Source: Candidatus Omnitrophota bacterium (GTDB lineage: Bacteria; Omnitrophota; Gorgyraeia; Gorgyraeales; Gorgyraeaceae). Taken from it: DNA of 9,427 nt. A model generated the notes under the pieces. The model worked only from the letters and a program-made list of their open reading frames with translations. It ran no database searches and was not told where the DNA came from. Shown piece by piece: positions 5,189 through 9,427 of the stretch. The position numbers were made by a program, and so were the translations under genes. Within the stretch, counting starts at the first letter, position 1, and every line of letters begins with the position of its first letter. The stretch spans positions 1 to 9,427 of the forward strand of contig JABMRA010000040.1 in NCBI GenBank assembly GCA_013202925.1, written 5' to 3'.

Positions 5189-6397
5189 ATGAAATTCAAT
5201 ACGATTCCAGAGGTCATGCAGGATTTTAAAAAGGGCAGGATGGTCATTGTCATAGATGACGAGGGCCGCGAGAACGAAGGCGACCTGGTTATAGCAGGCC
5301 GGTTTGCTGATGCCGAAGCCATAAACTTTATGATAAAGCATGGCAGGGGGCTTGTGTGCGTGCCCATGGAAGGCAAGAGGCTGGACCATCTGGGCCTGCA
5401 CCCTATGTTTGAGGATAACCAGGACCAGTATAAGACCGCGTGGGCGATTTCTGTTGATGCCAGGCGAGGTACTACCACAGGCATATCCGCGCATGACCGC
5501 GCTATCAGCGTAAAGGCGCTTATTGACCCAAAGACAAAAACACCTGACCTTATGAGGCCAGGGCATGTGTTTCCGCTCCGCGCAAAACAGGGCGGGGTGC
5601 TGACGCGCGCAGGCCATACAGAGGCATGCGTGGACCTTGCTAAACTGGCAGGGCTTTATCCCGCAGGGGTGATCTGCGAGATAATAAAGGAAGACGGGGC
5701 CATGGCCAGGACCCCGGACCTTATAAAATTTTCCAGGAAATACGGCCTGAAGATCTGCACGATCGCGGATCTGATAGAATACAGGCGGCGCTCGGAAAAA
5801 CTGGTAACCCGCATTACCTCAACTGAACTCCCTACAGAATTCGGCGATTTCAAACTGCACCTTTACGAATCAAGCATAGACAAATCCCATCATATCGCTC
5901 TCGTGAAAGGCAATGTCCGCGCCAATGGCCCTGCCGCACTCGTGCGAGTGCATTCGCAATGCCTTACAGGCGATATCTTTGGCTCAAAAAGATGCGACTG
6001 CGGAGAGCAGCTCAGGCAGGCCATGCGGATGATCAGCCAGAAGGGGTTGGGTGTGCTTTTATACATGAGACAGGAAGGCCGAGGCATAGGGCTCATGAAC
6101 AAGATCAGGGCGTATGCGCTGCAGGACAAAGGCCTGGATACTGTAGAGGCCAATGAGGCGCTTGGTTTTGGGCCGGACCTCAGGGACTACGGCATAGGCG
6201 CGCAGATACTCGTGGACCTGGGCCTGAAAAAGATAAAGTTGATCACGAACAACCCGAAGAAGATAGTGGGGCTTGAGGGATACGGGCTTGAGGTAGTAGA
6301 GCGCGTTCCTATTGAGATAGAGCCGAATCACCAGAACAGGAAATATCTCAGGACCAAGAAGGAGAAATTGGGACATACATTGAAATTAAAAGGATAA
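5189..6397 (+). CDS. ribBA: Bifunctional 3,4-dihydroxy-2-butanone-4-phosphate synthase / GTP cyclohydrolase II
   Basis: Residues 1 to about 200 are the RibB domain, which converts ribulose 5-phosphate to the four-carbon riboflavin precursor and formate. Its motifs are DDEGRENEGD at 23-32, HDR at 102-104 and RAGHTEA at 140-146. Residues from about 205 to 402 are the RibA domain, which opens the imidazole ring of GTP. It has the zinc cysteines C258, C269 and C271 in HSQCLTGDIFGSKRCDC, then MRQEGRGIGL at 293-302, GFGPDLRDYGIGAQIL at 326-341 and TNNPKK at 353-358. The length of 402 is normal for RibBA, and both active sites look complete. GAGGGG (5179-5184) precedes ATG 5189 by 4 nt. As first gene after the FMN riboswitch and its terminator, it should be repressed when FMN is plentiful. 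Confidence 0.98.
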   Translation: MKFNTIPEVMQDFKKGRMVIVIDDEGRENEGDLVIAGRFADAEAINFMIKHGRGLVCVPMEGKRLDHLGLHPMFEDNQDQYKTAWAISVDARRGTTTGISAHDRAISVKALIDPKTKTPDLMRPGHVFPLRAKQGGVLTRAGHTEACVDLAKLAGLYPAGVICEIIKEDGAMARTPDLIKFSRKYGLKICTIADLIEYRRRSEKLVTRITSTELPTEFGDFKLHLYESSIDKSHHIALVKGNVRANGPAALVRVHSQCLTGDIFGSKRCDCGEQLRQAMRMISQKGLGVLLYMRQEGRGIGLMNKIRAYALQDKGLDTVEANEALGFGPDLRDYGIGAQILVDLGLKKIKLITNNPKKIVGLEGYGLEVVERVPIEIEPNHQNRKYLRTKKEKLGHTLKLKG

Positions 6398-6473
6398 GGT
6401 CCCTCGCCGCGTATACATGGGTATAGGTCGGCTCGGGATCAAATTTTGCTTCGCAAAATTTGGGAGGTGCAGG
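6398..6473 (+). promoter_or_regulatory. ribBA-ribH spacer with hairpin next to the ribosome site
   Basis: This 76-bp spacer contains a perfect 9-bp hairpin, AAATTTTGC-ttc-GCAAAATTT (6441-6461), immediately followed by the strong ribosome site GGGAGGTG (6462-6469) and ATG 6474. There is no T-tract, so it is not an intrinsic terminator. It could keep the ribosome site open, mark an RNA-processing point, or simply be a dispersed repeat. Confidence 0.5.
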
Positions 6474-6938
6474 ATGGTAAAAACCATTCAAGGGCAATTG
6501 ATTGCAAAAGGAAAGAAGTTCGGCATCGTTGCTTCCAGGTTCAATGATTTTATAACGAATCGTCTCCTGGAAGGGTGCATGGATACGCTTTTGAGGCATG
6601 GCGCAAAGGACAATGACTTAGAGGTCGTGTGGGTCCCGGGCTCATTTGAGATCCCTGTGCTGGCGCATCGCATGGCAAAATCTAAAAAGTATGACGCGGT
6701 GATATGTCTTGGCACTGTGATCAGGGGCTCGACCCCGCATTTTGATTATATTGCCAGCGAGGTCGCAAAGGGCATTGCGCATGTTTCTTTTTCAACAGGC
6801 GTGCCCGCGATATTCGGCATTATTACCGCTGATTCGATCGACCAGGCAATAGAAAGGGCAGGCACAAAGGACGGCAACAAGGGCCGTGACGCAGCCCTGT
6901 CAGCGATCGAGATGGCTAACCTGATAGGCGAGATTTAA
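6474..6938 (+). CDS. ribH: 6,7-dimethyl-8-ribityllumazine synthase
   Basis: RibH condenses 5-amino-6-ribitylamino-uracil with the RibB product to form the lumazine precursor of riboflavin, usually as a pentamer or 60-subunit shell. From ATG 6474 the protein has 154 residues, the usual family size. Motifs are the substrate-stacking F23-N24 region (SRFND), PGSFEIP at 55-61, GTVIRGSTPHFDY at 80-92 with the catalytic-type H89, and AIERAGTKDGNKG at 125-137 before a final helix ALSAIEMANL. The reading frame is open back to ATG 6417, but that start lacks a ribosome site and would add 19 residues encoded across a hairpin. ATG 6474 has GGAGGT (6463-6468) 5 nt upstream and matches the family N-terminus. 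It lies in the riboflavin operon after ribBA. Confidence 0.97.
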   Translation: MVKTIQGQLIAKGKKFGIVASRFNDFITNRLLEGCMDTLLRHGAKDNDLEVVWVPGSFEIPVLAHRMAKSKKYDAVICLGTVIRGSTPHFDYIASEVAKGIAHVSFSTGVPAIFGIITADSIDQAIERAGTKDGNKGRDAALSAIEMANLIGEI

Positions 6939-7058
6939 ATGAGAACATCCGCCACAAAGCACGGCGGATTTAATTCACACCTTCGCAGAAGCGAAACATA
7001 GGAGATTGTGTTGCGAAAATCAAAGATTTTCACAACACAAGTGTTCATTAAATGAGAA
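6935..7058. repeat. Probable short palindromic insertion between ribH and nusB, with 11-bp flanking duplication
   Basis: TTAAATGAGAA occurs at 6935-6945, spanning the ribH stop, and again at 7048-7058, spanning the nusB start. The 102 bp between them (6946-7047) hold three hairpins: ATCCGCC/GGCGGAT (6947-6969), TTCGC/GCGAA (about 6982-6995) and a 15-bp interrupted stem, TTGTGTTG...CAACACAA (7006-7040). Removing one repeat and the segment would make the ribH stop and the nusB ATG abut as TAAATG. The pattern fits a small non-autonomous mobile element or a dispersed palindromic repeat, although no transposase is present. Confidence 0.6.
7006..7040 (+). repeat. Long imperfect hairpin upstream of nusB
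   Basis: TTGTGTTG (7006-7013) pairs with CAACACAA (7033-7040). After one mismatch, GAAAATC (7015-7021) pairs with GATTTTC (7025-7031) around an AAA loop. No T-tract follows, so it is not a classical terminator. It could stabilise or process the operon mRNA. Confidence 0.7.
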
Positions 7059-7462
7059 GAAGGACATTGGCGCGCGAGTGCGCCTTAAAGATCTTATACA
7101 GGATAGAGATCTCCAGGGATTCTTTGGAGATCAGCATGGAAGATTTCTGGTCAAGGGAGGCGGCTGGTAAGGAAGTGAGGGCGTTTGCGGATTCTCTTGC
7201 AAAAGGCACGATGGGAAATCTCTCCAGGATCGACGGGATTATCTCCAAGCACGCGGATAACTGGGGGATCAAGAGGATGGCAGTGATAGATAAGAATGTC
7301 CTGCGGCTGGGGACCTTTGAGCTTCTGTATATGGACGAGATACCTCCCAAGGTCTCGATCAATGAGGCAATAGATCTCGCTAAGAAATACGGGGACGTGG
7401 ATTCCGGAAAATTTGTTAATGGGATCCTGGATAAGATAAGGAAGACAGAGTGCAAAAAGTAG
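7052..7462 (+). CDS. nusB: Transcription antitermination factor NusB
   Basis: NusB binds boxA RNA with NusE (ribosomal protein S10) and promotes antitermination, above all in rRNA operons. The 136-residue all-helical protein has the family N-terminus MRRRTLARECALKILYRIE and the highly conserved C-terminal part: RMAVIDKNVLRLGTFELLY (75-93), IPPKVSINEAIDLAKKYG (97-114) and DSGKFVNGILDKI (117-129). Linkage of nusB to ribH is common in bacteria. ATG 7052 fits the family start, but no Shine-Dalgarno sequence precedes it, apparently because of the hairpin-rich segment just upstream. A 15-codon frame ending at TGA 7053-7055 overlaps this start as ATGA and could couple translation. The 3' end overlaps the PHP gene by 13 bp. 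Confidence 0.96.
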   Translation: MRRRTLARECALKILYRIEISRDSLEISMEDFWSREAAGKEVRAFADSLAKGTMGNLSRIDGIISKHADNWGIKRMAVIDKNVLRLGTFELLYMDEIPPKVSINEAIDLAKKYGDVDSGKFVNGILDKIRKTECKK

Positions 7463-8292
7463 CTGACCTACATGTGCATACCTCTCTATCGGACGGGACG
7501 TTCTCGCCCGAGAAGGTGGTGGAATACGCAAAGGCAAGGGGTCTGGACGCGATCGCGATAACAGACCATGACTGCTGTGACGGGATCACGCCTGCTATTA
7601 TAGCGGCAAAGGACCTGGATCTGGAGGTCATCCCTGGCGTGGAATTGACCGCGGAATTGGACGAGGACGAGATACACCTGCTCGGCTATTTTATTGACTG
7701 GCAGAACGAGCGGTTTCTGAAAGATCTGAGAGAGATCTCAGAGGTGAGGGATGAACGCGCAAAAGAGATCTTGAAAAAATTGAGAGAGCGCGATGTTGAG
7801 ATTTCCGAAAACGAACTCTTTGAATTGAGCGGCCCGGGCTGCGTGGGGCGGCTGCATATCGCGCATCTTTTGGTAAAAAAGGGATTTGTTTACTCCATCC
7901 CGGAGGCATTCAGAAAATATCTAGGTAACGGCGGCACCTGTTATGTTAAGAAATTTAAATTATTGCCGGCTGAGGCAGTGGCTATGATCAAAGGTGTCGG
8001 CGGGATAGCTGTTTTGGCCCATCCCAAAATGACTCATATCAGGGATAAATCCACAGAAGACATTGTCAAACTGCTTGTAGAGGATGGTGTGGAGGGGATC
8101 GAGGTATATCATTCTGACCATAAAGTCAAGGACGAGCAAAAATTTAAGGCGCTGGCTGAAAAATACAATTTGGCCGCAACGGGCGGTTCTGATTGTCACG
8201 GCCTTGGCAAAAAAGAAGTCCTTATAGGCAAAGTAAAGATCCCCTACGAATTGGTAGAAAAACTCAAACAAAGGCAAAATGGACAGACATGA
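7450..8292 (+). CDS. PHP-domain metal-dependent phosphoesterase (TrpH/YciV/RNase AM family)
   Basis: A 280-residue enzyme of the PHP family. Metal-binding signatures appear in the usual order: DLHVHTSLSDG at 6-16, TDHD at 38-41, GVE with E65, H76 in EIHLLGY, GRLHIAHLL at 133-141, AHPK with H191, HSDH at 221-224 and SDCHG at 247-251. This pattern is that of the TrpH/YciV subfamily, whose E. coli member acts as a 5'-3' exonuclease on RNA ends (RNase AM) and also hydrolyses 3',5'-bisphosphate nucleotides. Which substrate is used here cannot be told. The start is GTG 7450, preceded at 7 nt by AGGA (7439-7442), inside the nusB end. The gene overlaps ribD by 14 bp, so it is translated within the riboflavin operon. 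A role in flavin synthesis, for instance as the missing dephosphorylase, would be speculation. Confidence 0.92.
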   Translation: MQKVADLHVHTSLSDGTFSPEKVVEYAKARGLDAIAITDHDCCDGITPAIIAAKDLDLEVIPGVELTAELDEDEIHLLGYFIDWQNERFLKDLREISEVRDERAKEILKKLRERDVEISENELFELSGPGCVGRLHIAHLLVKKGFVYSIPEAFRKYLGNGGTCYVKKFKLLPAEAVAMIKGVGGIAVLAHPKMTHIRDKSTEDIVKLLVEDGVEGIEVYHSDHKVKDEQKFKALAEKYNLAATGGSDCHGLGKKEVLIGKVKIPYELVEKLKQRQNGQT

Positions 8293-9379
8293 ATTTTTCA
8301 TGAAAAAGGCGCTGGAATTGGCTGAGAATGGCAGGGGCGCTACGAGCCCTAACCCCATGGTAGGCGCAGTGGTGGTAAAGAATGGCAGGATCGTCTCAAC
8401 CGGTTATCACAGGCGGGTGGGGGCCTTGCACGCGGAGGCCATTGCCCTGAGAAAGGCCGGGAAAAAGGCAAGGGACGCTACGCTTTATGTTAATCTCGAA
8501 CCCTGCGCGCATGTGGGCAGGACGCCTCCGTGCACAGATACGATTATAAAGAGCGGGGTGAGGAATGTTTTTTGCTCGATGAAAGATCCTAATCCTTTGA
8601 CCAGCAGCCGCGGCATAAAAATATTGAAAAAAAACAATATCAGGGTCTCTACGGGTTTACTGCAGGAAGAGGCAGAGAGATTGAACGAGGTCTTTATAAA
8701 GTTTATAACAAAGAGGATACCGTTCGTAACCTTGAAGATGGCAGAGTCGCTGGATGGCAAGATTGCCACAAGAAAAAGGGATTCCCGATGGATCAGTTCC
8801 GAGGTCTCCAGAGGCCATGTGCACAGGTTGCGCAGTGAGGTAGACGCGGTACTGGTAGGCGTAAACACTATTTTAAAAGACGACCCTTTGCTTACATCAA
8901 GGAGCCGGCGTTCGCCTATCAAGGTCGTGCTGGACCCGTATTTAAAGACCCCGGAACGCGCCAGGATCTTTTCAAAAAAATCTCCGGCCTTGAGCATTGT
9001 AGCAGTGCTGAAGAGATCCCTGCAAAAGAGATCAGTTGCTGAAAAGATCAAGCGCCTGAGCAAAAAGGGCGTTTTGATTATAAGCTGTCCTGGCAAGAGC
9101 AACAGGATAGATCTAAGGCATGTTTTAAGGGAATTGGCAGAGCTCGAGATCGCTCATTTATTGGTAGAAGGCGGCGGCGATACCGCGGCGGGTTTTATAG
9201 AAGAGGGGCTTGTGGACAAGGTCTTGTTTTTTATAGCGCCCAAGATAATCGGCGGCAGGGATGCAGTGACTTCAGTCGAAGGCCGCGGTGTGGACATGGT
9301 TAGAAGATCCGTAAGGCTAAAGGACTTTAGGGTTGATACGAGCGGCAATGATATCCTGGTGGAAGGGTATCTTGGCTGA
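8279..9379 (+). CDS. ribD: Bifunctional diaminohydroxyphosphoribosylaminopyrimidine deaminase / 5-amino-6-(5-phosphoribosylamino)uracil reductase
   Basis: RibD carries out the second and third steps after GTP opening: zinc-dependent deamination of the pyrimidine, then NADPH-dependent reduction of the ribosyl chain. The deaminase domain (1 to about 145) shows SPNPMVGAVVV at 23-33, HAE at 51-53 with catalytic E53, and the zinc motif PCAHVGRTPPC with C76 and C85. The reductase domain (about 148-366) begins FVTLKMAESLDGKIAT and contains VLVGVNTILKDDPLLTSR (191-208) and LLVEGGGDTAAGFIEEGLVD (294-313). At 366 residues it has normal length and looks intact. ATG 8279 lies within the end of the PHP gene and has AAGG (8271-8274) 4 nt upstream, suggesting translational coupling. 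Its position last in the visible operon is unusual, as ribD is often first. Confidence 0.97.
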   Translation: MDRHEFFMKKALELAENGRGATSPNPMVGAVVVKNGRIVSTGYHRRVGALHAEAIALRKAGKKARDATLYVNLEPCAHVGRTPPCTDTIIKSGVRNVFCSMKDPNPLTSSRGIKILKKNNIRVSTGLLQEEAERLNEVFIKFITKRIPFVTLKMAESLDGKIATRKRDSRWISSEVSRGHVHRLRSEVDAVLVGVNTILKDDPLLTSRSRRSPIKVVLDPYLKTPERARIFSKKSPALSIVAVLKRSLQKRSVAEKIKRLSKKGVLIISCPGKSNRIDLRHVLRELAELEIAHLLVEGGGDTAAGFIEEGLVDKVLFFIAPKIIGGRDAVTSVEGRGVDMVRRSVRLKDFRVDTSGNDILVEGYLG

Positions 9380-9388
9380 AGGTGCGGA

Positions 9389-9427
9389 ATGCTTGACACT
9401 TTAGTCCTGGACTAAAGTGTCAAGCAT
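9389..9427. repeat. Perfect 39-bp palindrome at the window end
   Basis: ATGCTTGACACTTTAGTCC (9389-9407) and its exact reverse complement (9409-9427) are separated by a single T. It begins 10 bp after the ribD stop. As RNA it would form a very stable hairpin with a loop of three or more bases and could end or protect the operon mRNA. No T-tract can be seen because the window stops here. The length and perfection suggest a dispersed palindromic repeat or half of a longer element that continues outside the window. Confidence 0.8.

Noticed and set aside
5104..5617. Minus-strand open frames of 126 and 168 codons across the ribBA start and riboswitch
   Set aside because: They lie opposite conserved ribBA and riboswitch sequence, resemble no family I know, and have no start signals.
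6417..6473. Upstream ATG 6417 as the ribH start
   Set aside because: It has no ribosome site, would encode 19 atypical residues across a hairpin, and ATG 6474 has an excellent GGAGGT and matches the family N-terminus.
7006..7040. Hairpin before nusB as an intrinsic terminator
   Set aside because: No T-tract follows, and the downstream genes belong to the same overlapping operon.
8485..9102. Minus-strand open frame of 205 codons opposite ribD
   Set aside because: It is a shadow of a strongly conserved gene, with no recognisable domain and no ribosome site.

Overview
The window is compact bacterial DNA: two small gene groups, little non-coding sequence, and many short palindromic or tandem repeats. 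The repeat-rich spacers, an envelope-glycan gene next to a DUF4143 ATPase and a DUF4254 gene, and the riboflavin gene order suggest an uncultured Gram-negative-type bacterium, perhaps Omnitrophota. That assignment is a low-confidence inference; no rRNA or other taxonomic marker is present.

Left part (1-4921), envelope glycan genes and cargo. Positions 1-244 are non-coding and built of direct repeats around CAATGACG. A 590-codon membrane protein follows (245-2017). It joins a complete WecA/MraY-type polyprenyl-phosphate HexNAc-1-P transferase to the membrane and nucleotide-binding front half of a FlaA1/CapD-type protein, with no epimerase catalytic domain. Next come a strong promoter embedded in nested palindromes (2033-2101), a DUF4143-type ATPase (2120-3250), and a GT4 glycosyltransferase (3272-4336) that carries four GGGACAA heptamers in frame. 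A DUF4254 gene (4322-4921) runs convergently and overlaps the glycosyltransferase tail by 15 bp.

Divergent control region (4922-5188). Two near-consensus sigma70-type promoters point away from each other and share a single palindromic -35 sequence, ATTGACAAT. The leftward one should give an almost leaderless DUF4254 mRNA. The rightward one feeds an FMN (RFN) riboswitch followed by an intrinsic terminator. The 5' strand of riboswitch stem P1 is exactly complementary to the 5' arm of the terminator, so a switching mechanism can be read directly.

Right part (5189-9379), riboflavin operon: ribBA, ribH, nusB, a PHP-domain phosphoesterase and ribD. RibBA makes the dihydroxybutanone phosphate precursor and opens GTP, RibD supplies the deaminase and reductase steps, and RibH makes 6,7-dimethyl-8-ribityllumazine. 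Riboflavin synthase (ribE/ribC) is not in the window. nusB, the PHP gene and ribD overlap at their ends. ribH and nusB are instead separated by about 100 bp of hairpin-rich DNA flanked by an 11-bp direct repeat, which looks like an insertion at a formerly abutting gene junction. The window ends inside or at the edge of a perfect 39-bp palindrome just after ribD.
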